A stretch of 64,000 nt of DNA from Ignisphaera cupida (GCF_030186535.1 NZ_JASNVW010000005.1:1-64000); one strand, 5' to 3'; shown: positions 34,438 to 44,019, counted from the first letter of the stretch. The notes: generated by a model not told the origin, from the sequence alone. Numbers and translations are program-made.

Positions 34438-35464
34438 TTTTCCACGTCTTGGTTTTTCTACTTCTAACAACAGTTATCGAAGCACCTGTTATTTTTGGAT
34501 GTGTAACATATTTTTCAATGCTATAACCTCTTTCCTTAAGCTCTTCAGCAACAATATTTGAGATTTTAACACATTTTCTATAGCTGTACTCGTATAATCC
34601 ATATACCATTGGCCCCCAAACACTTTTCCCAACACTCTTCAAACCATATTTACTCAGCAAATTGATTACATGATCTGTTTCCTCACAGTTTATAGAAACA
34701 TCGAAAAACTTTTCAAAAGCATCTACAACAAGCTTTTGAAATTTCTGCAAACCAGCTGCAAAAACATTGAAGTCCTTTTTTGCAATAGCTGGTAGTATGT
34801 AGTGTAAAACTGTTTTGTAAAGCTCAATCTGAACATCTTTTGGTATTTGCCTTGGGTCCTCCAAAACCTTTTCAGAGTACTCCCCCAATCCACAGTTCTT
34901 CGCATTTTTAACTATGAAGATGTTGAATATCCACCCTCTTGGCACTCTCTGTCTGTATATCGCATATGGAATATCGTCAACAGTTGAAGGAGGAGGCACA
35001 AAACCATTTTGGGAAACAACTCTTCCAGAATCGATTATGAATCCTCCAAGCTCGAAAGAAGCTACACCAATTCCTGAGAACCTTCCCCTACCAACTCTAT
35101 AGGCAACCTGTCTAACATCGAGTCCAAGGTCATAGAGAAGAGATATTGCATAGCCAAGTGATAGTGCTAGCTGTGTTGTTAAGCCAAGTCCAACATGTCT
35201 AGTATAGACATCAACAATTTCTATAATAACATCCCTAATCCCAAGACCCTCAACAACCTTATTTACAACATCAGAAACATCAATGTTTGTCTTATTCTCT
35301 ACTTTAAACTCATAAGATTTATAAACTCTAACAATAACTTTTGGATTATCAATAGCTATCCCAGCCCCACCCCATGCAACATTATCAGATAAGAAGTTGT
35401 AAAAGCCAAAGTGAAGCCTAGCTGAAGAAGCCACTGTAACACTTTCAACCTCTCTCTCACTCAT
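34427..35464 (-). CDS. RFAP synthase paralogue, copy 2
   Basis: This 345-residue protein shares the layout and most motifs of the copy at 23489: SSARLHFGFYNFL, WGGAGIAIDNPK, RHVGLGLTTQ, GRGRFSGIGVASFELGGFIIDSGR, CEETDHVINLL and GKSVWGPMVYG. The two are clearly paralogous but diverged along their whole length. The start ATG 35464 follows GGGAGATG. It lies outside the H4MPT cluster, convergent with thiI and divergent from queT. It may use a different aromatic acid, or be a backup; the GHMP fold is retained and no key motif looks lost. Confidence 0.88.
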   Translation of the reverse strand: MSEREVESVTVASSARLHFGFYNFLSDNVAWGGAGIAIDNPKVIVRVYKSYEFKVENKTNIDVSDVVNKVVEGLGIRDVIIEIVDVYTRHVGLGLTTQLALSLGYAISLLYDLGLDVRQVAYRVGRGRFSGIGVASFELGGFIIDSGRVVSQNGFVPPPSTVDDIPYAIYRQRVPRGWIFNIFIVKNAKNCGLGEYSEKVLEDPRQIPKDVQIELYKTVLHYILPAIAKKDFNVFAAGLQKFQKLVVDAFEKFFDVSINCEETDHVINLLSKYGLKSVGKSVWGPMVYGLYEYSYRKCVKISNIVAEELKERGYSIEKYVTHPKITGASITVVRSRKTKTWKIIA

Positions 35465-35555
35465 AGCATCTCCCAATATATAGATACAATATGTAGTGTT
35501 ACTAAAAACTTATAGTTAATATAGATGGTAGAAAAGAAATTCCTGTGATGACGAC

Positions 35556-36083
35556 ATGATGCAGACAACTCATTGGTTAACTAAATCAGTTGAAATATCA
35601 AGAAAAGTGTTATCGGTGCTAGTACTTGCAGCCATATATGCTGCTCTTGTCATAGGTCTTCAACCAATTAGCTTTGGACCAATACAGTTTCGAGTAGCAG
35701 ATATTTTATCGCCTATAACATATGTTACTGGCCTTGAAGGTGTTGCTGGTCTAACACTAGGCACTTTAATAGGAAATATTGTATCGCCTTATGGCGTATT
35801 AGACATGGTTATAGGAACTCTATGCACCTTTACTTATAGTATTGTAAACTGGTTGCTTGGAAAGCTAGTTGGCTATAGAAAAAAGTTATTACCTATAATA
35901 GCGGTTTTAGATGCTACTATTGTTGGATTTGACATAGGATTTATTTTGCTTGGTTTGATATTCCGAGCTGGTAACCCCCTACAGCTGTTTATACTAGTGT
36001 TTACAGGAAATGTTGTAGCTACAATGATAGGTGCTCTTTTGCTTGTTCCAAGGGTTAGAAAGTATTTTTCTCAAAACTTATAA
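35556..36083 (+). CDS. QueT-family ECF transporter substrate-binding (S) subunit
   Basis: A 175-residue membrane protein with about five to six helices. LAPISFG-like LQPISFGPIQFRVADIL followed by LIGNIVSPYGVLDMVIGTLCTF matches the QueT family (PF06177), proposed to bring in queuosine or archaeosine precursors. It starts at an ATG at 35556 or the adjacent one and heads a cassette with an ATPase and an EcfT-like subunit downstream on the same strand. The substrate assignment rests on the family; in archaea a deazapurine base is the likely cargo. Confidence 0.82.
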   Translation: MMQTTHWLTKSVEISRKVLSVLVLAAIYAALVIGLQPISFGPIQFRVADILSPITYVTGLEGVAGLTLGTLIGNIVSPYGVLDMVIGTLCTFTYSIVNWLLGKLVGYRKKLLPIIAVLDATIVGFDIGFILLGLIFRAGNPLQLFILVFTGNVVATMIGALLLVPRVRKYFSQNL

Positions 36084-36157
36084 CAAGGTGTTTAAGTAAA
36101 TTCAAGACACTTTAGTTAAAGATTATCAACTTTTAAGCTAGTGACAGGCAATGGTTT

Positions 36158-36913
36158 TTGCAGTGTGATAAGACATTGATTATTGAAACAAGAAATCTTA
36201 GTGTTTTCTTTGGAAACAAGGTGGTGCTTAGAAACATTACAACAAGTTTCGGTAGTGGTGTTCACATTGTTTTGGGTAGAAATGGTGCTGGAAAAACAAC
36301 TTTTTTGAGGGCGTTGGCAAATCTTGTTAAGTTTGATGGTGATGTTCTTGTTGGTGGGAGGAGTATTAAAAGTTTTAGCAGAAAAGAGATTGCTAAGCTT
36401 ATTGGCTATTGCTGGCAAAACCCATACTACGGCTTTATAGAGGTAACTGTTGAGGATGAGATAAAGGCTATAACGAGGATACTTGGTGTTGATGGTAACT
36501 GGGAAGTTGTTGAGTTGCTTGTTCCAAAAGAGCTTATGGGTAGAGACCCATCAACTTTGAGTGGTGGTGAGGCGAAGAGAGTTTCAATGGCCTCTATTCT
36601 AGTGGCTGACCAGCCGATATGGCTTCTCGACGAGCCATTTACATATCTGGACAGAGATGGTGTTGAGGCAATTATTAAGCTTGTTAACTATGGGAGGAGA
36701 AGAGGAAAAACAATTATTGTAACTCTTCACGAAATCTTCTATGCAAGTCTCCTCAAACCCGATACATACACAATCATAGATGGTGGAATAGTGAAATTCA
36801 GTGGTAAGTGGAATAGTCTAAGCGATGATGAGCTTATTGAATCAGGTCTTGTTCCAAGGGGTGTTATATGTGATAGTGTCTGTGGTTCAAGAGGTTTTGG
36901 AGTACAGGTTTAG
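36158..36913 (+). CDS. ECF transporter ATPase
   Basis: The 251-residue ATPase has Walker A GRNGAGKTT (near 40), the Q-loop CWQNPYYGF, signature LSGGEAKRVSMA, Walker B IWLLDEPFTYLD and a switch His in VTLHE. It follows queT by 74 bp and overlaps the EcfT-like gene, so the three form an ECF importer. Only one ATPase is encoded here, so it would act as a homodimer or borrow a second EcfA from elsewhere. The start is TTG 36158; a TTG six codons later is also possible. Confidence 0.88.
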   Translation: MQCDKTLIIETRNLSVFFGNKVVLRNITTSFGSGVHIVLGRNGAGKTTFLRALANLVKFDGDVLVGGRSIKSFSRKEIAKLIGYCWQNPYYGFIEVTVEDEIKAITRILGVDGNWEVVELLVPKELMGRDPSTLSGGEAKRVSMASILVADQPIWLLDEPFTYLDRDGVEAIIKLVNYGRRRGKTIIVTLHEIFYASLLKPDTYTIIDGGIVKFSGKWNSLSDDELIESGLVPRGVICDSVCGSRGFGVQV

Positions 36914-37442
36914 AGCTTCGAAATATCTGCTTTCAAAACAGTTTCTATTTGCAAAAGCAGCTCTCTTCATAGCTTCAATAGCTATTCCATTGACAACAAA
37001 ATTGATAGTGTCAACAGCTTTCGCAGCTTGTCTTGTAATACTCGTAGCTGTTCTGGGCTTGAGGAAAACAGCTTTGTACATAGCATCATCAGCCATGTTT
37101 CTGTACTTAACAATGGTTGCAATAGCTTTTTTGCTTGGTGGAAGCATAGAGAGTGTTACCAAGGCAACAATACTAGCAGCTTCATCACTATCATCAATAT
37201 TGTTGATCGCTTCTACGACAAACCCCTCGATGCTTAGAAAATGGACATTGCCATACCTGTTTTTAGTAATATTTATGAACACATTGAGAGAAGTCATAGA
37301 TATTTCAACTGCTTACAGAGCTAAGGGAGCTGGAGAGCTGAGATACATTCTTCATGTGGTTATAGCCTCAATGACTTTGGCAATAGCAAAAACAAATGCA
37401 TTGGCCGATTCTCTCAAAGCAAGAGGAATTGAGGTTAAGTAA
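36870..37442 (+). CDS. ECF transporter transmembrane coupling subunit (EcfT-like)
   Basis: About 190 residues with five hydrophobic segments. The C-terminal part carries AYRAKGAGEL and LADSLKARGIE, the two Ala-Arg-Gly-type coupling helices that contact the ATPases in EcfT proteins. The frame is open from 36825, but GTG 36861 or 36870 are better starts; the gene overlaps the ATPase gene by 44 bp or more. It completes the QueT-ATPase-EcfT cassette and has no other strong features. Confidence 0.8.
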   Translation: MIVSVVQEVLEYRFRASKYLLSKQFLFAKAALFIASIAIPLTTKLIVSTAFAACLVILVAVLGLRKTALYIASSAMFLYLTMVAIAFLLGGSIESVTKATILAASSLSSILLIASTTNPSMLRKWTLPYLFLVIFMNTLREVIDISTAYRAKGAGELRYILHVVIASMTLAIAKTNALADSLKARGIEVK

Positions 37443-37476
37443 CACATTGTCAGTTGATTCAAAAGAGATTTGAAAC

Positions 37477-38208
37477 CTAGCTAACATACTCATATACTAG
37501 ATCCACAGTTTCTTGAAATTCCTTCGATCTTCTATCCCTTGGTCTTCTAAGCTTAACCTCAACTATTTTAGATATTCTTGCTGGTCTGGGGGTTAAAATA
37601 ACTATTTTATCAGCCATTAGAACAGCTTCCTCAACGTTGTGAGTAACCATGACAATGCCCCTAACTGTTGTGACTCCAGAAAGCCACAAATCCAATATTT
37701 CTGCTCTCAAAGCCTCAGCTGTTAACGGGTCTAGTTGTGAAAATGGCTCGTCCATTAAAAGAATTGTTGGTTCAACAACAAGAGCTCTAGCAATGTTCAC
37801 TCTTTGTCTCATTCCACCGCTTAGCTCATGTGGATAGAAATCCTCGAATCCATGCAAACCAACTAGGGATAGATACTTCAAAGCCTTTTCCCTAGCAACC
37901 CTCTTATCAACTCCTTTCGCAATTAGTGGCAATGCAACATTGTCTATTACTGTTAGCCATGGTAAAAGCGTTGGGGATTGAAAAACAAATCCATATGTTA
38001 CACTACCATGGTATTTCACCTCACCCTCATCAACTTTCTCAACACCTGCTATAATTCTAAGCAGTGTTGATTTTCCACATCCAGATGGGCCTAGAATAGC
38101 TATGAACTCTTCGCCAATATCAAGAGAAATCCCATCTAACACTCTTAGAACCTTGCCTTTTTCGCCAAAGCTTTTAACAATATTTATAAGACTTACAAGA
38201 GTTGCCAT
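37477..38208 (-). CDS. ABC transporter ATPase, NitT/TauT (SsuB-like) type
   Basis: The 243-residue protein has Walker A GPSGCGKST, signature LSGGMRQRVNIAR, Walker B ILLMDEPFSQLD and H-loop MVTHNVEEAV, as in ATPases for nitrate, sulfonate, taurine or pyrimidine-precursor uptake. It follows the double permease gene by two bp on the same strand. In many archaea this ATPase carries a C-terminal AAA-associated domain; here that domain is absent and a separate gene for it lies divergently at 39783. Confidence 0.9.
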   Translation of the reverse strand: MATLVSLINIVKSFGEKGKVLRVLDGISLDIGEEFIAILGPSGCGKSTLLRIIAGVEKVDEGEVKYHGSVTYGFVFQSPTLLPWLTVIDNVALPLIAKGVDKRVAREKALKYLSLVGLHGFEDFYPHELSGGMRQRVNIARALVVEPTILLMDEPFSQLDPLTAEALRAEILDLWLSGVTTVRGIVMVTHNVEEAVLMADKIVILTPRPARISKIVEVKLRRPRDRRSKEFQETVDLVYEYVS

Positions 38209-38210
38209 GA

Positions 38211-39686
38211 CTACTCAACCAAAAAAGATTTTTCAACTTGTTTAAGTATTCTAGACCATACAACCTTGTTTAAAACAGCTATCGCTAAAGACCATAGCAA
38301 AACAGTGTAGAGAACAAGATCAAATCTTCCCTCATCCGCATATTTGCTTAGCATTGAGCCAACACCACCAAGATCAACAACACCAGTTGCACTAGCAAAG
38401 TACTCTGCAACTATTGTAGCATTCCATGCACCACCCCACGCACTTAAAGCACCTGATGCTATTGAAGGCATTAGAGATGGTATTAATATGTATCTAAAGT
38501 AGTTAAACCCTTTAACACCATATATCTTGGCAAGATCGAGAATTTCGCTACGAATCTTTGGAACACCAAATAGAATTACACTAAAAAATTCATACCATAG
38601 AGACCCCTGAAGAAATACTATGAAAGATACAACCCAGGGCAAAGTGCTTATTAGTGGTGATAGAAGAGGCCACCAAATTATTGCTGGTATAGAAGCCAGA
38701 AACTCACCTGCAATGGCTATTGCTGGTCCCCACCTCCTAACTAGTGCAAGATAGGCAATGCCAATTGTTAAAACAAAGGAAAGCAAAACTATTAGTGAAA
38801 CCCTGGCAAGAGACAATAAAAAGTTGTACACAAAATTGAGTATAGGGAAATAATCTATTTGAATACTTACAAACATGTTCAAGTGCATTAGCATTGCTGT
38901 TAACGTAAATACCAAGACAATTGCAGAATGCACACCAATTTTTCTCGATTCAAGCTTTATTCCAAGCCATGTTAGAAAGCTCCAAATGGATGAAACAAGT
39001 TTGTAGATGTAGTAAAAGGGTTTGCTATATGCTGGCAGTAGATATTGTTGAGAAGCAAAGTTTGTTGCTGGATTGAATATCAAAATATAGGAGATTATTA
39101 TGATTATGAAAAGAGCTGATAGGGTTATGTAAAACTCAACTGTTTTTCCACTGCTGTAGAAATCCATTATCAAAGAACCAATACCAAAAAGCTTGTACTC
39201 CTCGGAACCAGTGGCTATAACCTCTGCAGATGTTAAGAAGAACCATCCACCAGCCCACGAAATAATGCTGTTAGCCGCGATTGCCGCTCTTGCAGCTGGC
39301 ACATAGATGTATGCAAGTCTTGAGAACAAACCCATTTTATACACAGATGCCATTGTGAATAGACTTGGATCCAAAGACTTTATAGCAGTGTAAACACCGA
39401 ATATCATGTTCCATAGAAGACTTGTGACTATGAGAAACACAGCTGCAAGCTCCAACCCAATGCTTCTGGGAAGAACTGTGGCAAACACAACTATTGCTAT
39501 TGGGAAGAAGCCAAGTATTGGAATAGATTGTAAAATATCTAGAACAGGTAGTAGAATAGACTCAACAGCTTTTCTTCTAGCCATTGAAATCCCTATGGAG
39601 ATTGCAACAAAAAGCGAGATTATGTATGCAGAAACCATTCTACCAAAGCTCGCTAAACAAGCCAATAACAAAAGCACTACATCCAA
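38211..39686 (-). CDS. ABC transporter permease with two fused NitT/TauT-type domains
   Basis: The 491-residue membrane protein contains two BPD_transp_1 domains in tandem. The first has the EAA-like loop SLDPSLFTMASVYKMGLFSRLAYIYVPAA and the second LAKIYGVKGFNYFRYILIPSLMPSIASGALSAWGGAWN. A hydrophobic linker joins them. Duplicated permeases of this kind, without a linked binding protein, recur in archaea; no binding protein is encoded in this window near it. The gene starts at 39686, 96 bp from the divergent AAA-associated protein gene. The substrate is unknown; nitrate, sulfonate or metal-type cargoes are all possible. Confidence 0.85.
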   Translation of the reverse strand: MDVVLLLLACLASFGRMVSAYIISLFVAISIGISMARRKAVESILLPVLDILQSIPILGFFPIAIVVFATVLPRSIGLELAAVFLIVTSLLWNMIFGVYTAIKSLDPSLFTMASVYKMGLFSRLAYIYVPAARAAIAANSIISWAGGWFFLTSAEVIATGSEEYKLFGIGSLIMDFYSSGKTVEFYITLSALFIIIIISYILIFNPATNFASQQYLLPAYSKPFYYIYKLVSSIWSFLTWLGIKLESRKIGVHSAIVLVFTLTAMLMHLNMFVSIQIDYFPILNFVYNFLLSLARVSLIVLLSFVLTIGIAYLALVRRWGPAIAIAGEFLASIPAIIWWPLLSPLISTLPWVVSFIVFLQGSLWYEFFSVILFGVPKIRSEILDLAKIYGVKGFNYFRYILIPSLMPSIASGALSAWGGAWNATIVAEYFASATGVVDLGGVGSMLSKYADEGRFDLVLYTVLLWSLAIAVLNKVVWSRILKQVEKSFLVE

Positions 39687-39782
39687 CTTCCCAACCTACC
39701 TAACAGCTTTCTATATTGCTTCTGTGAAACATAGATTTAAAAAGCTCTTTAGATAGTTGCTAATAATAGGTGTTCGTGAGAG

Positions 39783-40280
39783 GTGTCAAAAGAATCAAAT
39801 AGAAACCCTCATCTTATACCACGCGATGTTTTACCAGATCACATTATTGGTCTTGTTGAGTCGTTGTATAGTTTAGGTGGTTTGGCAGATCCAATGTACA
39901 TTGGTGATATAACAAGTGAATCAATAGATGTTTTGCCAAAGGCTATAGATGTTGCAGAAGCTTTGAATCTTATGAAGTATGAAAATGGCTATTTGCAACT
40001 AACAGATTTTGGTAGAAAAGTTGCTGAAGCTGACTCGAAAAAGATTAGAAAGCTGCTTAGAGAAGCTGTTATTGCAAATAAAATTGAGCCTCTACACGAA
40101 ATATACACAGTTTTGAGGAATAGGAAGAAAATATCGAGAGAAGAGTTCATAAGTATTGTGGAGAAGCATTATAAGAGAATAAATGATGAGGTAATTAAGA
40201 ATGTTCTTGTTTGGGGTACGTATCTTCATCTCTTCAAAATGAGTGAAGACGATACAGAAGTTGTTCTCATGAGCAAGTAA
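39783..40280 (+). CDS. AAA-associated C-terminal domain protein (PF09821-like)
   Basis: A 165-residue soluble protein. LPDHIIGLVESLYSLGGLADPMYIGD, then LPKAIDVAEALNLMKYENGYLQLTDFGRKVAEADSKKIRKLL match the domain found at the C-terminus of many archaeal NitT/TauT ATPases (AAA_assoc_C). It looks like a winged helix with a helical tail. It is encoded as a free protein, divergent from the double-permease and ATPase genes, so it probably regulates that transporter or its genes. The start is a GTG just after GAGAGGTG. A regulatory role is inference. Confidence 0.78.
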   Translation: MSKESNRNPHLIPRDVLPDHIIGLVESLYSLGGLADPMYIGDITSESIDVLPKAIDVAEALNLMKYENGYLQLTDFGRKVAEADSKKIRKLLREAVIANKIEPLHEIYTVLRNRKKISREEFISIVEKHYKRINDEVIKNVLVWGTYLHLFKMSEDDTEVVLMSK

Positions 40281-40321
40281 TATGATAAAAACTTGTTATG
40301 TTTTACAGATTTTGTGTGAAG

Positions 40322-41659
40322 TTATATCACATGTTTTGATGTGTTAATGTTTCTTATGAGAACATAGGGTATTTTTGAGGGTGTTGAAACTTCCCACCAC
40401 TGAATGTTGTATAAGCTTTTTTCAATCATTTCAATGTTGTTGAGTATGTTCGTGAATTTATCTGCTATTCTAAGTTTGGAAACTGGTTTTACTATTCTCC
40501 CATTCTCTATGTAGAATATCGCATCTCTGGCAACTGTTGAGAATATTCCTTCAACATAGTTTTGTAGTCTCGTATACCAGTTGTTTGTTATCAGAATTCC
40601 TCTTCTAACCTCAGAAATCATTTCATCTAGTGATGTATTTCCTGGCTTAACAACAATATTCCATGGCTCTGGGCTTATCCAGCCAGCATTTGCTGTTGAA
40701 CTTGCATTCAATGCTTTAGCGGTTTTTGTATTATGTAGAAGAGTTTTCAAAACACCATTTTCTATAATTGGCTTGTTGAATGTTTCCAAAGCCTCGTCAT
40801 CAAAACTTCTAAAGTTTGGCAACTCTCTGTTTCTTGGTTCATCCAAAACAGTTAGATGTTCTGATGCAACTCTATCCCCAGGCTTATTCTTCATAAACAT
40901 TGACCAGCCCATTATAACTGCAAAACCTGTTGCCATAGACACTATGTATTCAAGCAAATTGCCAAAAACCATTGGACTTAAAATAATGTCATATACCCCT
41001 GGCTCGATATCACTTCTATTTCTAGAGTCTACAGCATATCTAGATGCTGTAAAGGCCATTGACTCAAGCCCCTTAACATCTAGAGATGTTGATGTGAAAC
41101 ACCACTGCCCACTGCCATCAGGTTCTGCAAATGCTCTCAAATAGCTTTGGAGAAATGTTTTTCTCTCCTCTAGCAAAGCTCCTTTCGATGTTGCTAAAAC
41201 AGTTTTTGCTTCACCAATTTGAAGCATTCCAGCAACACTATCTATCCTCTCCCTGTGAGCCACCTCTATGACCCTCTCAGCCAATCTGCCTATATCCTCC
41301 ATACCACTAACAATGCTTTTATCATAAACCTCCTCAACATATTTAATCTTGCTTGGCTCTGGCAATGGTGCGTAAATAGGCGATTCCTCAACTGTTCGAG
41401 ACATTGACAAAATTGATTCAACTGGTTTGTAAAGCTCTTCAAAACTCTTTGGCTCAAACCTTAAAACAAATATTCTCCTCTCCTTAGCTAGATACAAATC
41501 CACTGTAACTCTTCTCCAATTCTGAACAACACTAACACTACTGTTAGCAATTTTAGTCATTACAACATTGGATAGAGTTGCCTTTGCAGCAGCTTCCTCG
41601 AAACCCATTTTAATTAGCTCGTTAACAAGCTTTGATATTTGATCTAGCTCCACAGACAC
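40322..41659 (-). CDS. TldE/PmbA-like subunit of the TldD/TldE protease
   Basis: The 445-residue protein fits the PmbA/TldE branch: no HExxxH zinc motif, but the shared family segments PGVYDIILSPMVFGNLLEYI, GWSMFMKNKPGDRV and a late GILITNNWYTRLQNYVEGIFSTVARDAIFYIENG. It acts as the non-catalytic partner of TldD; the complex cleaves unfolded peptides and processes some modified peptides. Its start overlaps the stop of tldD (41659), as expected for a co-translated pair. Both genes are on the minus strand. Confidence 0.9.
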   Translation of the reverse strand: MSVELDQISKLVNELIKMGFEEAAAKATLSNVVMTKIANSSVSVVQNWRRVTVDLYLAKERRIFVLRFEPKSFEELYKPVESILSMSRTVEESPIYAPLPEPSKIKYVEEVYDKSIVSGMEDIGRLAERVIEVAHRERIDSVAGMLQIGEAKTVLATSKGALLEERKTFLQSYLRAFAEPDGSGQWCFTSTSLDVKGLESMAFTASRYAVDSRNRSDIEPGVYDIILSPMVFGNLLEYIVSMATGFAVIMGWSMFMKNKPGDRVASEHLTVLDEPRNRELPNFRSFDDEALETFNKPIIENGVLKTLLHNTKTAKALNASSTANAGWISPEPWNIVVKPGNTSLDEMISEVRRGILITNNWYTRLQNYVEGIFSTVARDAIFYIENGRIVKPVSKLRIADKFTNILNNIEMIEKSLYNIQWWEVSTPSKIPYVLIRNINTSKHVI

Positions 41660-43089
41660 TATGCTATCACCCCAAGTCTAATGCTCTTCAACCTAACATC
41701 CGGGCCTCCAAACCACACGGGAACACCTTGCATGGGCTCTCCCTTTCCACATGTTCCAGCATAGAATCTAAGCTCTTTTCCAACAGCATCTATGTTGCTG
41801 TAGAAAGATTTTGTTGTTAACTCTAAAACAGGGTTTCTAACAGGTTTTGTCAACTCCCCATTCTCTATGAGATACGCCTCTAAACCAACATACCTCTGGC
41901 TCCACCTCTCATCATCTATATTCCACTCCATATAGCTTTTAATGTAAACACCAAGCTTTACATCCTCTAAAAGCTCCTCAAACCTGTGGTCACCAGGCTT
42001 TAGATATGTGTTTGCCATTCTCACTATAGGCTCGCTTGCATAGTCCATTGCTCTCGCAGCTGCGTTGCTCTCAACACCAAAAACCTTTGCAGTTGCTCTG
42101 TTTTGCAGAAACTCGTTTATAACCCCCTCTCTGTACAGGTAGCGCGGTCTTGCAGCAACACCTTCATCATCGTATAGGTAGAACCCGTAGCTTCCAGGAA
42201 TCGTTGGGTCGTCGATTACAGTAGCGTTTTTGTTTCCTATGACATAGCCAATCATATTTGGTTTTATGAAGCTTTTTCCAGCTTGTGCAGCTTCTCTACC
42301 AAGTATTCTATCAGCTTCGCTTGGATGTCCACAACTCTCATGAACTATTAAAGCAACTATTTCACTACCAACAACAACTGGTATGCTCTCCTTCGGAGGC
42401 TCAACAGCTGTTAGAAGCACTTTCTCAAGATTCTTCGCCTCTTCAGCACTGCTTTCAACAATGTTCCACTTGCTTAACCACTCCAAGCCTCCAGATGCTC
42501 CAAAAGATTCAAACCTCTGAATATACCCCTTCTGCGGATGGTGAACAACAATGTTGTAATATATCGAGATTCTTGGAATAAAGCTTTCAACATATGCACC
42601 ATCACTATTAACAACAACTTTATTCTCTATCCACTCACTATATGAAAGTGTTGCAACAGGAACCTTAGCCTCTTGAACAACCTTTGACACAGAGCTCCAG
42701 AACTCCTTGTGTATTCTAAGCTTCTCTCCCAAGTCAACATCAGAAAACTTTTTCAGTGGAGCAACAGAGTATTTCGCTCTCCCAAGTCTAGCATCTGAAA
42801 ACTCTACAGCCTGTTTAGCAATATTTGCATGTGCCTTTGCCCTGGAAACAGCAATTCGAACAGCTTCCACAACACCTTCTCTACTCAAATTATTTGTTGA
42901 TGCAAACCCTAGAACACCATCAACCAAAACCCTAACTGCTATACCCTCAGACAACTCGCTATAGCCAGAAATTATAGAGCCATTTCTAGAGCTAGCACCC
43001 CAAGACTCTATTCTGTGATATCTAGCCTCAGCATACCTTGCCCCCATATCTCCAGCAACTTTCAATGCATGCAAAAGCAAATCCTCCAA
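41659..43089 (-). CDS. tldD: TldD-like zinc metalloprotease
   Basis: The 476-residue protein has the TldD zinc motif HESCGH (HExxxH, about residue 260) within VALIVHESCGHPSEADRILG, and the second metal ligand region YAGTCGKGEP near the C-terminus. It is the catalytic half of the TldD/TldE pair. It is the first gene of the two-gene operon, starting at 43089; the stop overlaps the partner's start. In archaea the pair is widespread and its natural substrate is unknown. Confidence 0.92.
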   Translation of the reverse strand: MEDLLLHALKVAGDMGARYAEARYHRIESWGASSRNGSIISGYSELSEGIAVRVLVDGVLGFASTNNLSREGVVEAVRIAVSRAKAHANIAKQAVEFSDARLGRAKYSVAPLKKFSDVDLGEKLRIHKEFWSSVSKVVQEAKVPVATLSYSEWIENKVVVNSDGAYVESFIPRISIYYNIVVHHPQKGYIQRFESFGASGGLEWLSKWNIVESSAEEAKNLEKVLLTAVEPPKESIPVVVGSEIVALIVHESCGHPSEADRILGREAAQAGKSFIKPNMIGYVIGNKNATVIDDPTIPGSYGFYLYDDEGVAARPRYLYREGVINEFLQNRATAKVFGVESNAAARAMDYASEPIVRMANTYLKPGDHRFEELLEDVKLGVYIKSYMEWNIDDERWSQRYVGLEAYLIENGELTKPVRNPVLELTTKSFYSNIDAVGKELRFYAGTCGKGEPMQGVPVWFGGPDVRLKSIRLGVIA

Positions 43090-43161
43090 CTACTTGCACC
43101 AATTAAGTTTTCAAGGAAAAACAATAAAAATTTATGTGATAAAAAATGATGTGATTTGAAT

Positions 43162-44019
43162 TTACTTTCTTATCTCAGCTAAAACTGATTTAACTAAGTA
43201 GAAAGCTATTGGTATGAGAACTATTCCAAAGGCTATTGCTATTCCTATTGACAGCATCTTCAAAACATCTCCTACATAGCCATACCTACTAAATATTGCT
43301 GCTAAGCCAACTAGTATAAAGGCTAGAACAACAATGAATTGAAGATATGGAGCAACAGCTTTGAAATCTGGATGCTCCTGAATTATCATCTTAGAAACAT
43401 CAATCACTATTATAACGCCCATTGCAATTGCAACAACACCTACAAGAAGAGGATAGATCATTTCTGATGGAAGTCTAAAGAGTGAGAATGCAACTGTAAG
43501 CATTATTGCTACTAAGCCAATTAATATGGTGTTTTCTATTAAGCTAATTAGATATTTGTATGACTCTCCCCAGCTTCTCAAAAGTGTTGAGCCAAGATAC
43601 TTTGAAAGCATTATAGATAGAATAATTCCTAGGGTTATAACAGCCACACCCCCAATCAAATAGGGTATGTAAGCAACAACAGAATATATCAAAGCACCGC
43701 CATCACCACCAAGAGGAATATAGCCAATGGCAACAACAAGTGATAGAGCTATGATGAAAGCCATTGTCAAACCCCCTATCAAATCAGATAGGTCAAGCCC
43801 CAAAGCCAAAACACTTTTACCAATATCCGTTTTAGACAAAGGCTTTTCAACATACTTGTCAATAACCTTATTCACAATTTTCCCAACTATGTAGCCAATC
43901 ACAACACCTATAACAATCCATATTATTGCAGCAACTATGTTAGGCAACAAATCAACAAATGAAGACCATAGCCTAGCAAGAGCCTCGCCTGCACTACTCA
44001 ATATTCCCACCTCATCCAA
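43162..44019 (-). CDS. Small-conductance channel-like membrane protein (TM_helix family)
   Basis: The 285-residue protein has repeated amphipathic membrane segments of the form found in the conserved TM-helix family (PF05552), related to mechanosensitive channels: LLPNIVAAIIWIVIGVVIGYIVGKIVNKVIDKY near the start, then YIPYLIGGVAVITLGIILSIML and later helices with the same Gly spacing. It lacks the C-terminal MscS soluble domain. It probably forms a simple pore or membrane regulator. No linked partner is visible; it ends 73 bp from the tldD start on the same strand. Confidence 0.65.
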   Translation of the reverse strand: MDEVGILSSAGEALARLWSSFVDLLPNIVAAIIWIVIGVVIGYIVGKIVNKVIDKYVEKPLSKTDIGKSVLALGLDLSDLIGGLTMAFIIALSLVVAIGYIPLGGDGGALIYSVVAYIPYLIGGVAVITLGIILSIMLSKYLGSTLLRSWGESYKYLISLIENTILIGLVAIMLTVAFSLFRLPSEMIYPLLVGVVAIAMGVIIVIDVSKMIIQEHPDFKAVAPYLQFIVVLAFILVGLAAIFSRYGYVGDVLKMLSIGIAIAFGIVLIPIAFYLVKSVLAEIRK

